Part shown: positions 43,425 to 51,894 of the stretch, piece after piece
Position numbering within the stretch: position 1 is the first letter of the stretch
Layout of the letters: each line of letters begins with the position of its first letter
NCBI RefSeq assembly: GCF_003594875.1
Contig: NZ_QZEY01000002.1
Coordinates: 186,001-250,000 of the forward strand
DNA: 64,000 nt
Reading direction: 5' to 3'
Origin: Bailinhaonella thermotolerans
GTDB taxonomy: Bacteria; Actinomycetota; Actinomycetes; Streptosporangiales; Streptosporangiaceae
Made by a program: the position numbers and the translations under genes
The notes under the pieces: model-generated
Database searches by the model: none
The model's input: the letters and a program-made list of their open reading frames with translations, nothing else
Told to the model about the DNA's origin: nothing

Positions 43425-44818
43425 AGTCGTCCCTCTCCTCCGTCCCCGCCCGCGGCCCAGAAGCGGCGCCCGGGCCCGGGCAGGGTGTCGATGGGGTCGT
43501 AGAAGGGGAAGCGCCGGCCCAGGTCGCGCGGCTCGGCGGCCCCGATGCCGTGGTTCCTGGTCCAGTACGAGATCCCGCGTTCCCGGTCGTACTCGGCGAA
43601 CTGGTGCACCCAGCGCTTGCCGACGTACGGCACGTCGCACACGATCCGCGGGGTCGCGTAGCCGGGCAGGTAGCCCATGATCGCTTCCTGGAGCCGTATC
43701 GCCTGGTGGAGCGGGGTCCGCCAGTGCTCGGCGTTGGGGATCATGTCGCAGAGGTAGAAGTAGTACGGCAGGACGCCGGCCTCGTCCTGCAGGGCGAAGC
43801 AGAGGTCGAGCAGGTCCGCCGCGGTGTCGTTCACGCCGCGCATCAGCACGCCCTGGTTGCGCACGTCCCGCACGCCCGCGTCCAGCAGGGCCCGGGCCGC
43901 CTCGGCGACCAGCGGCGTCACCGAGCGGGCGTGGTTGGCGTGGGTGTGCACGGCGAGGTTCACGCCGCGCCCGCGGGCGGCGGCGGCCACCCGGGCGACC
44001 CCCTCCACCACCTGGGGCTGGAGCCAGTGCTGGGGCAGGCCGACCAGGGCCTTGGTGGCCAGCCGCACGTCCCGGACCGACTCCAGCTCCAGCAGCCGCA
44101 GCAGGAAGGACTCCAGCCGGGGCCAGGGCACGTTGGCCACGTCGCCGCCCGAGACCACCACGTCCCGCACGCCCGGCGTGCGCTTGAGGTAGTCCAGGAT
44201 CAGCTCCTGCCGGTCCACCGGCCTGAGCGCGAGCCGGGCCTTGACCACCTGCGGGGTCGAGGTGCCGACCAGGTCCATCCGGGTGCAGTGCCCGCAGTAC
44301 TGCGGGCACGTGGACAGCAGCTCGGCCAGCACCTTCGTCGGGTAGCGGTGGGTCAGCCCCTCGACGGCCCACATCTCGGCCTCGTGCAGGGAGTCGCGCT
44401 GGGCCCGGGGGTGGCTGGGCCAGACCGGGTGCCGGTCGGAGGCGACCGGCAGCATGTACCGCCGCACCGGGTCCGCCAGGAACGCCTCGGTGAAGGACGC
44501 CGGGTCCGTGGCGTGCGGCGCCATCGTGTTGAGCATCTGCGGCGGGATCAGCATGGGCATGGTCGCGAACCGCTCGGCGTCCGCGGCCAGGTCGGCGTGG
44601 AAGGACTCGGCGAGCAGCCCGCCCGTCACCGCGCGGAGCTGCGCGGGGTTCTTGACGCAGTGGGCGCGCTGCCAGCGGGCGTCGCGCCACTGCGCCTCCC
44701 CGACGTCGCGCCAGCCCGGCAGCCGCCGCCAGTCCGGCTCGGCCAGGGGCCGGCGCGCGTAGGAGTACGGCGGGGCGGCGGCCTCCGGGCCGGTCTGGGC
44801 GTTCACCTGGACGCTCAT
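43421..44818 (-). CDS. KamA-family radical SAM aminomutase
   Basis: 465 aa. The [4Fe-4S]-SAM cluster motif is CPQYCGHCTRM (C-x3-C-x2-C). The TIM barrel shows DVVVSGGDVANVPWPR and NQGVLMRGVNDTAADLLDLC. IVCDVPYVGKRWVHQ contains a Lys at the place of the PLP-binding Lys of lysine 2,3-aminomutase. It probably moves an alpha-amino group to the beta position of an amino acid. Divergent from textbook KamA, so the substrate (Lys, Arg, Glu or other) is open. ATG 44818 overlaps the ligase stop as ATGA. Confidence 0.82.
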   Translation of the reverse strand: MSVQVNAQTGPEAAAPPYSYARRPLAEPDWRRLPGWRDVGEAQWRDARWQRAHCVKNPAQLRAVTGGLLAESFHADLAADAERFATMPMLIPPQMLNTMAPHATDPASFTEAFLADPVRRYMLPVASDRHPVWPSHPRAQRDSLHEAEMWAVEGLTHRYPTKVLAELLSTCPQYCGHCTRMDLVGTSTPQVVKARLALRPVDRQELILDYLKRTPGVRDVVVSGGDVANVPWPRLESFLLRLLELESVRDVRLATKALVGLPQHWLQPQVVEGVARVAAAARGRGVNLAVHTHANHARSVTPLVAEAARALLDAGVRDVRNQGVLMRGVNDTAADLLDLCFALQDEAGVLPYYFYLCDMIPNAEHWRTPLHQAIRLQEAIMGYLPGYATPRIVCDVPYVGKRWVHQFAEYDRERGISYWTRNHGIGAAEPRDLGRRFPFYDPIDTLPGPGRRFWAAGGDGGEGRL

Positions 44819-46596
44819 CCGGTCAGCAGGGCGGCGTGCCGGGTGCGCAGCTCGCGCTTGAGCACCTTGCCGGTCGGGCCGAGGGGGAGGTCGTCGTCCG
44901 CGCGGGCGATGACCACGGCGGCGAGCGGGGCCAGGCCGGCGGCGGCCAGGGCCTTGCCGGCCTTCTCCCGGACCTCCTCGGCGGTCGCCCCGGCGGCCTC
45001 GGCCTGGAGCCGGACGACCGCGATGGGCCGCTGCCCGCCGTCGGGGGCGGGCACGCCGACGACCGAGCAGTCCAGGACCAGGTCGGCGCAGTCGGCGATG
45101 AGGACCTCCTCGATGGGCAGGCTGTAGACGGGCCCGTCGAGGGTGTCGATCACGTCCACGGTGCGGTCGAGGTGGTAGAACCGGCCCTCGGAGTCGCGGC
45201 GGGCCACGTCGCCCGTGAGCCAGTAGCCGTTCAGCTCGAAGCTGCGGGTCAGCCGGTCGTCGTTCCAGTAGCCGGGCGTCCGCGACGGCGTGATGACGCC
45301 CAGCAGGCCCGCGGTGCCGTCGGGCACCTCCTCGCCGTTCTCGTCCAGGACGGCCGCCTTGATCACGGCCTCCTGCGCCCTGCCCACGCACCGGTCGTCG
45401 CGCGGGGTCTCGGGCGTGAACACCTGGCCGAACAGGGCCATCCCCATCTCGGAGGAGCCGAGCCCGTCGACGAACTGGGAGCCGGGGAGCGGCTGGTCCG
45501 CGGCCGCGCCGGCCGGCAGCAGCCACGGCTTGATCAGGCCCGCGGGCCGCTCGCCGAGCTGGACCAGCCGCCTGATGTGCCCGTAGTGGGCGCTGTCGCC
45601 GGTGTTGAACCAGGAGTGGACCTTCGCGGCCCCCTTGACCGGCAGCTCCCCGGTGGCCAGCTCGACGAAGGTGCGCGGGAAGGAGGCGACCATGGTGGGC
45701 TGGAACGCCTCCATGACCGGCTCCACGACGGCTCGCCGCCAGTCCGACATGATCACCGTGGGCAGGCCGAGGAGCACCGCCGTGAGGAAGTAGCTGAGCC
45801 CGCCGGCGTGCGTGTGCGGCATGAGCGACATGAGGCGGTCGTACGGCTCGGCCGGGAACCGCACCATGCGCGGCTGCTTGCCGTCCCAGAAGGAGCGGTG
45901 GCCGAGCGTGGTGGACTTGGGCACGCCGGTGGTGCCGGAGGAGTGGATCAGCGCCACGATGTCGTCCGGCGCGTGCCGGTGGGGGTACGCCCCGGGGAGC
46001 GCGGACCGCCCGGCGTCGTGGGCGCGGACCTCCGAGGCCAGGGCGATGAACCGGGGCCGGTTGCGCGGGTCGCCCCGGTAGGCGAGCTGGAGCCGGGTGG
46101 TGTCGTCGGCGACGATGCCGGCGACGCCGACGTGGTTCAGGTAGCGGACCATGATGTCGGGCCGCATCGCGTCGTTGACCATCGCCGGGATGGCCCCGAG
46201 CGCGGTGAGCGCCAGGAAGTGGATCAGCGGCTCCAGGCCCTCGGCCACCACGATCCCGACGGGCTCGCCGGGCCGTACGCCGTTGGCGTGGTACCAGGCG
46301 GCGTACCGGTCGCGCATCGCGGCCAGGTCCTCCAGGCTGTGGCCGCGCAGGACCACGCGGCCGCGGTGGTCGGCGCGGTGGTCGTAGACGAAGGGCACCG
46401 ACCGATGCGGGTTGCTCTCCAGCGCGTGCTGGAGGAAGTTGCCGGCGCCGAGGTCCGGCTCGGTCATCAGCCGCCGGCGCACCGCCGGCGGGGCGATCGA
46501 CGTGCCCGCCGGGGCCGGGGCCTCGGCGGCGGGCCCGCTCGCGGCCGCGGCCGCCGGGATCGGGGCCGGGGTCGGGGTCGGGGGGGTGTCAGACAT
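44815..46596 (-). CDS. Acyl/aryl AMP ligase (ANL superfamily)
   Basis: 593 aa. After 45 Pro/Ala-rich residues the large domain has [33 protein letters not shown] and GYWLTGDVARRDSEGRFYHL; the C-terminal Lys lies in GPTGKVLKREL. Unlike acyl-CoA ligases it is not closely similar to any primary-metabolism enzyme I know. In the ANL family some members (CreM, for example) use nitrite as nucleophile; whether this one does is speculation. ATG 46596 follows GGAGGG and overlaps the amine oxidase gene by 8 bp. Confidence 0.8.
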   Translation of the reverse strand: MSDTPPTPTPAPIPAAAAASGPAAEAPAPAGTSIAPPAVRRRLMTEPDLGAGNFLQHALESNPHRSVPFVYDHRADHRGRVVLRGHSLEDLAAMRDRYAAWYHANGVRPGEPVGIVVAEGLEPLIHFLALTALGAIPAMVNDAMRPDIMVRYLNHVGVAGIVADDTTRLQLAYRGDPRNRPRFIALASEVRAHDAGRSALPGAYPHRHAPDDIVALIHSSGTTGVPKSTTLGHRSFWDGKQPRMVRFPAEPYDRLMSLMPHTHAGGLSYFLTAVLLGLPTVIMSDWRRAVVEPVMEAFQPTMVASFPRTFVELATGELPVKGAAKVHSWFNTGDSAHYGHIRRLVQLGERPAGLIKPWLLPAGAAADQPLPGSQFVDGLGSSEMGMALFGQVFTPETPRDDRCVGRAQEAVIKAAVLDENGEEVPDGTAGLLGVITPSRTPGYWNDDRLTRSFELNGYWLTGDVARRDSEGRFYHLDRTVDVIDTLDGPVYSLPIEEVLIADCADLVLDCSVVGVPAPDGGQRPIAVVRLQAEAAGATAEEVREKAGKALAAAGLAPLAAVVIARADDDLPLGPTGKVLKRELRTRHAALLTG

Positions 46597-47917
46597 GGGT
46601 GTCCCTCCACGTTGCGATGACTTCCGCGGCCGCCCGGTGTCCCGAGCGCACCGCGCCCTCCATCAGGCCGAAGAACTCGGTGCTGGTCTCCGTTCCGGCC
46701 CAGTGCACGCGCCCGTGCGGGGCGGTCAGGCGCGGCCCGAGCCGCGTCCAGTCGCCCGGCCCGAAGAGGGCCGCGTAACAGCCCCGGCTGTAGGTCTCGT
46801 GGACCCAGTCGGTGGCGTGGAACCCGATCGGCTCGGGAAGCCCGGGGAACAGCCGGGCGGCCTGGGCGACCGCCCTCTCCCGCTGCTCGCGCGGGTCCAG
46901 AGCCGCGAACCGGTGCGCCTCGCGCCCGGTGACGAAGCCCGTGAGCACGCCCGGCCCGCCGTCCTCCGGGGAGTCGTCCACGGTGGACAGGAGCGGGCCC
47001 TCGGCGCTGACCGACCAGCCGCTCAGGCCCTGCTCGCGCCAGGCCGGCGCCGGGTAGACCAGGTGCGTCTTGACCGCGCAGCCCGGGCCGCCGGCCGCGC
47101 GCGGCGCCAGGAGGCCCGGCCGGAGGTCGATGGCGGCGGTGAGCGCCGGGGGCACCGCGACCACGGCCGCGCGGCCCCGCACGGACCCGGCGGCGGTGGT
47201 GACCGTGACGCCGCCGGCGTCCTGGTGGATCGCGCGCACCGGCTCGCCGAGCCGTACCCGGTCGCCGAGGGCGGCGGCCAGCCGTACGCAGATCTGGTGG
47301 GCGCCGCCGGCGACCCGGTACTCCTGGGCGCCGCCCTCGAAGGCGTTCAGGTAGCTGACGCCGCCGCCCGAGCGCAGGTAGAAGGCCATGTGCAGGACCG
47401 ACACGTCCGCCGGGTCGGCGGCCATCATCTCGCCGAGGAACAGCGGGAAGAACAGCCGCGCGTCGGGGTGGCGCAGGCGCTCGCGCGCCCAGTCGGCCGC
47501 CGTGCGGGCGTCCAGGGCGGCCGCGCCGGCCGACAGCCAGGGGGCGTCGGGGCGGACGGCGCGGGTCAGCTCGTCGAGCGCGTCGAACAGGTCGCCGAGC
47601 GCGACGGCCGACAGCGGCGGGAAGCGGCCCTCGCGGGTCCGGTCACCGCCGCCCAGGGCGAAGCGGCTGGCCCCGGTCATCGCCGTGGGCGTGGTCTTCA
47701 GGTCCAGCGCGGCCAGCAGCGAGGTCAGCTCGGTGTGCCGGTCGCCCAGGTAGGCGGCGCCCGCGTCGACCCAGCTCCCCGGCGCGACCTCCAGGCCGCG
47801 CGTGCGCCCGCCGACCCTGTCGCGGGCCTCCAGGACCGTGACCTCGACGCCGCGGGCCGCGAGTTCGGTGGCGGCGGTCAGCCCGGCCAGGCCCGCGCCC
47901 ACCACGACGACGCTCAT
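46589..47917 (-). CDS. Flavin-dependent amine oxidase
   Basis: 442 aa, monoamine-oxidase/L-amino-acid-oxidase fold. Dinucleotide motif VVVVGAGLAGLTAATELAAR with VLEARDRVGGRTRG; the C-terminal FAD motif is VHWAGTETSTEFFGLMEGAV. FLGEMMAADPADVSVLHMAF is the substrate helix region. Oxidises an amine to an imine; in this cluster it may act on the amino acid tethered or activated by neighbours. ATG 47917 overlaps the A-PCP stop as ATGA. Confidence 0.88.
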   Translation of the reverse strand: MSVVVVGAGLAGLTAATELAARGVEVTVLEARDRVGGRTRGLEVAPGSWVDAGAAYLGDRHTELTSLLAALDLKTTPTAMTGASRFALGGGDRTREGRFPPLSAVALGDLFDALDELTRAVRPDAPWLSAGAAALDARTAADWARERLRHPDARLFFPLFLGEMMAADPADVSVLHMAFYLRSGGGVSYLNAFEGGAQEYRVAGGAHQICVRLAAALGDRVRLGEPVRAIHQDAGGVTVTTAAGSVRGRAAVVAVPPALTAAIDLRPGLLAPRAAGGPGCAVKTHLVYPAPAWREQGLSGWSVSAEGPLLSTVDDSPEDGGPGVLTGFVTGREAHRFAALDPREQRERAVAQAARLFPGLPEPIGFHATDWVHETYSRGCYAALFGPGDWTRLGPRLTAPHGRVHWAGTETSTEFFGLMEGAVRSGHRAAAEVIATWRDTHV

Positions 47918-48132
47918 GCCAGGCTCGCGATCTTCTTGGCGAGCGCGCCGGGCGTCGGCGCGTCCAGGAAATCGTCGAATTCCAGTTCCACGCCCCACGT
48001 CCGGGCGATCGCGCTCAGCACGCGCGTCGCGAGCAGCGAGTCGCCGCCGATCACGAAGAAATCGGAATCCGCGCTGACTTCGGCGTTCTCCAGGACGCGC
48101 CGGAAAATGTCGGACACCGCGTCTACATTCAT
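47914..48132 (-). CDS. Possible free-standing PCP from an internal start
   Basis: Within the A-PCP gene, an in-frame ATG at 48132 lies 6-7 bases after AAAGGAGG, the best Shine-Dalgarno in the region. Translation from it would give a 72-aa protein, MNVDAVSDIFRRVLENAEV onward, which is exactly the PCP domain with its GGDSLL site. A second product is inferred from the signal only. Confidence 0.45.
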   Translation of the reverse strand: MNVDAVSDIFRRVLENAEVSADSDFFVIGGDSLLATRVLSAIARTWGVELEFDDFLDAPTPGALAKKIASLA

Positions 48133-49656
48133 CGAATCGCCTCCTTTGACAGCCGACGCGTGACGCCGGTGCGTGCCGGCGCGGTCGACCTTTCCGCTGG
48201 ACGTGTGCACGAGGTCGGGGACGACCGCGATCCGGCCGGGCACCAGGTGGGCCGGCACGCGGTCGCGCAGATACGCCAGGACGCCGGCGGCCGGCGCCGA
48301 GCCGGGGGCGCGCGGCACGACGTAGGCCACGAGGGTGGTGTGGTCGCCGCTGCTCACGCCGGTCACCGCCGCGGCGGCGACCCCGGGGTGGCCGCAGAGG
48401 TGCGCCTCGACCTCGCCGGGGTCGACCCGGATCCCGCGCACCTTGAGCTCGTGGTCGAGCCGTCCCTCGTGGACGAGCCCGCCGTCCGGGGCCCGGCTCA
48501 CCCGGTCCCCGGTGCGGAACCACCGCTCGGGGCCGGCCCCCGCGTCCAGGACGGCGAACCGCGCGGCGGTCGCCTCCGGCAGGCCCGGGTAGCCCAGCGC
48601 CAGCGCCGGGCCGCCCACGAGCAGCTCGCCCTCGGCGGTGACGTGCTCGCGGACGTGCGGGAGGGCGTGCCCGATCGGCACCCGGTCCCCGGCCCGCCAG
48701 GGCGTCTCCCGGCGCGGGGCTCGTGGCCCGTGCAGGTCGGCGGCGTGGGTGATCAGCGTGGTCTCGGTGCAGCCGTAGGTGTTGAGGAGCCGGACCCCGC
48801 CGGTGCCGAGCTCGCGCCAGTCCGCCAGCCGGGCGGCGCTGACCGCCTCGCCGCCGATGACGACGAGCCGCACGCACGCCGGCAGGGCCGCCCGCTCCTC
48901 GGCCAGGTGCCGGACCAGCTCGTGCCAGTACGCCGAGGGCAGGTCGAGGACGGTGATCCCCTCGTCCTCGATCATCCGCAGCACGCGCCGGAACGAACCT
49001 GAGTGGGCGTGCCCGTGGAAGACCAGCGTGGCGCCCGCCGTGAGCGTGGGAATGATCTCTTCGAAGGAGGTGTCCCAGTTCAGCGACGCGAACTGCAGCA
49101 CGCGGTCCGCGGGCGTCAGGCCGAACAGGTCCCGCAGGGCGGCGGCCACGGTGGCGATCGCCCTCCGGGGGGTCGCCACGGGCTTGGGCTCCCCCGTCGA
49201 GCCGGAGGTGAACAGGATGTACGCCGGTTCGCCGGGCTCGGGCGCGGCGAGCTCGGCCCACGCCGGGATCCCGCCTCCGTCCCCGGGCTCCGGGGGGAGC
49301 TCCACCGCGCGCACGCCCGCGGGCAGGGGGAGGCCGGCCTCGGGGACGAGGACCTGTCGGCATCCGCTCGCCCGGAGCAGCGCCCGCCGCCGCGGCTCCG
49401 GCCAGGCCGGGTCGATCGGGCAGTACGTCCCGCCGGCCGCCAGCACGCCGAGCAGGCCGGCGACGGTCGCCGCCGATCGGGAGGTGACCACGCCGACCAC
49501 ACCCGGCTCCGGGCCCAGCCGGTGAGCCGTCGCCCGCGCCCAGGCGTCCAGTAGGGCGTAACTGAGCGGCCGGCCGTCGTGCGCGATCGCCGGGTGGTCC
49601 GGCGATCGCCCGGCCACCTCCGCGAATGCGCTCACCACGTCGTGAGGAGAGGACAC
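47914..49656 (-). CDS. NRPS-type adenylation-PCP didomain protein
   Basis: 580 aa. Adenylation domain: A3 LFTSGSTGEPKPV; the pocket start QFASLNWDTSFEE keeps the Asp that contacts alpha-amino groups; A5 NTYGCTETT; A7 WFRTGDRV; A10 Lys in TSSGKVDR. The carrier domain has FFVIGGDSLLATRVL, Ser being the phosphopantetheine site. Loads one amino acid for the cluster. GTG 49656 follows AAAGGGG; an ATG 22 codons upstream is less likely since it would place the dyad 49683-49699 in the coding frame. First gene of the operon, driven from the region shared with the SARP gene. Confidence 0.88.
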   Translation of the reverse strand: MSSPHDVVSAFAEVAGRSPDHPAIAHDGRPLSYALLDAWARATAHRLGPEPGVVGVVTSRSAATVAGLLGVLAAGGTYCPIDPAWPEPRRRALLRASGCRQVLVPEAGLPLPAGVRAVELPPEPGDGGGIPAWAELAAPEPGEPAYILFTSGSTGEPKPVATPRRAIATVAAALRDLFGLTPADRVLQFASLNWDTSFEEIIPTLTAGATLVFHGHAHSGSFRRVLRMIEDEGITVLDLPSAYWHELVRHLAEERAALPACVRLVVIGGEAVSAARLADWRELGTGGVRLLNTYGCTETTLITHAADLHGPRAPRRETPWRAGDRVPIGHALPHVREHVTAEGELLVGGPALALGYPGLPEATAARFAVLDAGAGPERWFRTGDRVSRAPDGGLVHEGRLDHELKVRGIRVDPGEVEAHLCGHPGVAAAAVTGVSSGDHTTLVAYVVPRAPGSAPAAGVLAYLRDRVPAHLVPGRIAVVPDLVHTSSGKVDRAGTHRRHASAVKGGDSMNVDAVSDIFRRVLENAEVSADSDFFVIGGDSLLATRVLSAIARTWGVELEFDDFLDAPTPGALAKKIASLA

Positions 49657-49682
49657 GTTTGCCCCTTTCCAGGACTCACAAA

Positions 49683-49699
49683 TGGCCTGATCTAGGCCA
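49683..49699. promoter_or_regulatory. Inverted repeat before the A-PCP gene
   Basis: TGGCCT (49683-49688) and AGGCCA (49694-49699), perfect, 5-bp spacer GATCT, 26 bp upstream of the GTG at 49656. A candidate operator, or the transcript leader's small hairpin. Confidence 0.45.
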
Positions 49700-49736
49700 A
49701 ATGCGCGGCAATTCCGCTTCATGCTGGCGAGGGGCG

Positions 49737-49776
49737 CTGGACGAGCACTGGAACTGACCAGGAATCCGACTGGACT
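49737..49776 (+). promoter_or_regulatory. SARP-type direct repeats (four heptamers, 11-bp period)
   Basis: CTGGACG (49737), CTGGAAC (49748), CAGGAAT (49759) and CTGGACT (49770) start exactly 11 bp apart. DnrI/ActII-ORF4/AfsR-type SARPs bind heptamers repeated on one helix face in this way. The block lies in the 164-bp region between the divergent SARP and A-PCP genes and could control either. Confidence 0.7.
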
Positions 49777-49820
49777 ACGGCACGCACTTCTGACACGACG
49801 GCCTGTGGCCGCGACTCGGC

Positions 49821-51872
49821 ATGACGGAGAGCGAAATGCGGGAAAGTTCCCCGGCGCACGCCCTGAAAATCAGGCTGCTTGGGGTGGTTCAGGCGTGGCA
49901 GGGAGGCCAGGAGGTGCCTCTCGGCCCGCCACGGCAGCGGGCCGTGCTCGCGTTGCTGGCGCTGGAGACCGGCCGGACGGTGCCGGTCGAACGGCTCATC
50001 CAGGCGCTGTGGGGAGAACGGGCTCCGGAGGGGGCGCGGGGCCTGGTCCAGGGCTACGTCTCACGGCTCCGGCGGCTCCTGTCCGGGACCGGCGCCAAGA
50101 TCTCGTACAGCCCGCAGGGCTACCTGCTCGACCTGCCGGCGGAGCAGGTGGACGTGCACGAGTTCCGGGCGCTCGTCACCCGCGCGCGGGACATGGAGCC
50201 GGACGAGGCCAGGGCCGCCGGGCTCCGCCGCGCCGTGGCGCTGTGGCGGGGCGAGCCGCTGGCCGGGATCACCGGCGGGGAACTGCTGGACCGGCTGCGG
50301 GACACCCTCGGCGAGGAGCGCCTGGCCGTCACCGAGGAGTGCCTGAACGTCGAGACCCGGGCCGGGCGGGACGCCGTGCTGATCCCCGAGCTGATCGCGC
50401 TCGTCACCGAGCACCCCTTCCGGGAGGGGCTGGTGGGCCTGCTCATGACGGCGCTGTGGCGGGCCGGCCGCCGGGTGGACGCGCTGGACCGGTACGAGCG
50501 CACCCGCCGCCGCCTCGTCGACGAGCTGGGCCTGGACCCCGGGCCCGAGCTGCGGCAGCTCCACCAGCGGATCCTCACCGGGGCGGCGGGCGCGTCAGGC
50601 CCGCCCGCGTGGATCATGGCGGGCGCGGCCGCCTCGGCCCGTTCCGCCGCCGCGCGCGGCACGGCCGCCCCGGCCGGCCCGGCGGTGCCGGACGTCCCCT
50701 CGGCCGCCGTGCGGGCGGCGCCGGCGGCCGTGCCGGCGCAGCTCCCGTCGGAGCCCGGCCACTTCACCGGGCGCGAGGGCGAGCTGCGCGCCCTGGACGC
50801 GGTCGCGGCCGGGGAGACCGTGGCGATCGCCGTGGTGACCGGGCCGGGCGGCGCCGGGAAGACGGCGCTGGCGGTGCACTGGGGGCACCGGGCGCGCCCC
50901 CGCTTCCCGGACGGGCAGCTCTACGTCGACCTGCACGGCCACTCGCCGAGGCGGCCGCTGCGGCCGATCGAGGCGCTGGGCCGGTTCCTGCGCGCGCTCG
51001 GGGTCCCCGCCGACCGCGTCCCGGACTCGGTGGACGAGGCCGGCGCGGCGTACCGCAGCCTGCTCGCCGACCGCAGGCTCCTCGTGGTGCTGGACAACGC
51101 CGGCAGCGTGGAGCAGGTCCGCCCCCTCCTGCCCGGGGGCCGGCAGTGCGTGACGGTGATCACGAGCCGGCAGCAGCTCGCCGGGCTCGTCGCCAGGGAC
51201 GGGGCGGTCCCGATCCCCCTCGGGATGCTGTCGCCGGACGAGGCGGTCGCCCTCGTCGGCGGCATACTGGGCGCCGAGCGGCTGGCCGCCGAGCCCGAGG
51301 CCGCCCGGGAGCTGGCCCGGACCTGCGGTTACCTGCCGCTGGCGCTGCGCATCGCGGCCGCCGACATCCTCGGCCGCCCCGGGCGCGACATCGCCGGGCA
51401 GGTGCACCGGCTGACCGTCGCCCGGCTGTCGATGCTGGCGGTCCACGGCGACCCGGAGGCGACGGTCCGCGGCGCGTTCGACCTGTCGTACCACCGGCTG
51501 GACCCGCCGTCGCGGCGGCTGTTCCGCCTGCTCGGCCTGATCCCCGGCCCCGTCTTCACGCCCGAGGCCGCCGCCTCCCTGGCCGGTACCTCCCCCGCCG
51601 AGACCGACCGGCTGCTGCGGAGGCTGGCCGCCGCGCACCTGGTGGAGGAGTGCGAGTCCGGGCGCTTCGCCTTCCACGACCTGCTCCGGGAGTACGCCCT
51701 GGAGTGCGCGGCCGAGGAGGAGAGCGAGGCGGAGCGGGCCCGCGCGCTGGACGCGCTCCTCACCTGGTACATGCGCGTCCTGCGCAGCGGCCCGGAGATC
51801 CCGCCCGCGTGCGGCCCGCTGGAACGCCCCGCGGCCCTCGTGGACGACGAGACCGCCCGGACGGCGTCGTGA
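49821..51872 (+). CDS. SARP-family regulator with NB-ARC-type ATPase domain (AfsR-like, short)
   Basis: 683 aa. Residues about 15-105 are an OmpR-like winged helix (RLLGVVQAWQGGQEVPLGPP; RLIQALWGERAPEG; YVSRLRRLL). Residues about 110-255 form the BTAD domain with LDRYERTRRRLVDELGLDPG. A linker leads to the ATPase: Walker A VVTGPGGAGKTALAVHWG and LLVVLDNAG as Walker B, with the NB-ARC helical and winged region to the end. The TPR domain of AfsR is absent. Most likely the cluster-specific activator of the minus-strand operon. ATG 49821; MRESS five codons on is an alternative. Confidence 0.9.
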   Translation: MTESEMRESSPAHALKIRLLGVVQAWQGGQEVPLGPPRQRAVLALLALETGRTVPVERLIQALWGERAPEGARGLVQGYVSRLRRLLSGTGAKISYSPQGYLLDLPAEQVDVHEFRALVTRARDMEPDEARAAGLRRAVALWRGEPLAGITGGELLDRLRDTLGEERLAVTEECLNVETRAGRDAVLIPELIALVTEHPFREGLVGLLMTALWRAGRRVDALDRYERTRRRLVDELGLDPGPELRQLHQRILTGAAGASGPPAWIMAGAAASARSAAARGTAAPAGPAVPDVPSAAVRAAPAAVPAQLPSEPGHFTGREGELRALDAVAAGETVAIAVVTGPGGAGKTALAVHWGHRARPRFPDGQLYVDLHGHSPRRPLRPIEALGRFLRALGVPADRVPDSVDEAGAAYRSLLADRRLLVVLDNAGSVEQVRPLLPGGRQCVTVITSRQQLAGLVARDGAVPIPLGMLSPDEAVALVGGILGAERLAAEPEAARELARTCGYLPLALRIAAADILGRPGRDIAGQVHRLTVARLSMLAVHGDPEATVRGAFDLSYHRLDPPSRRLFRLLGLIPGPVFTPEAAASLAGTSPAETDRLLRRLAAAHLVEECESGRFAFHDLLREYALECAAEEESEAERARALDALLTWYMRVLRSGPEIPPACGPLERPAALVDDETARTAS

Positions 51873-51894
51873 CATCCCCGGGCCCGCCCGGACG

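Noticed and set aside
49657-49722. Longer A-PCP start at ATG 49722
   Set aside because: The added residues contain no family motif, run through the dyad 49683-49699 and lack a Shine-Dalgarno site; GTG 49656 has one.
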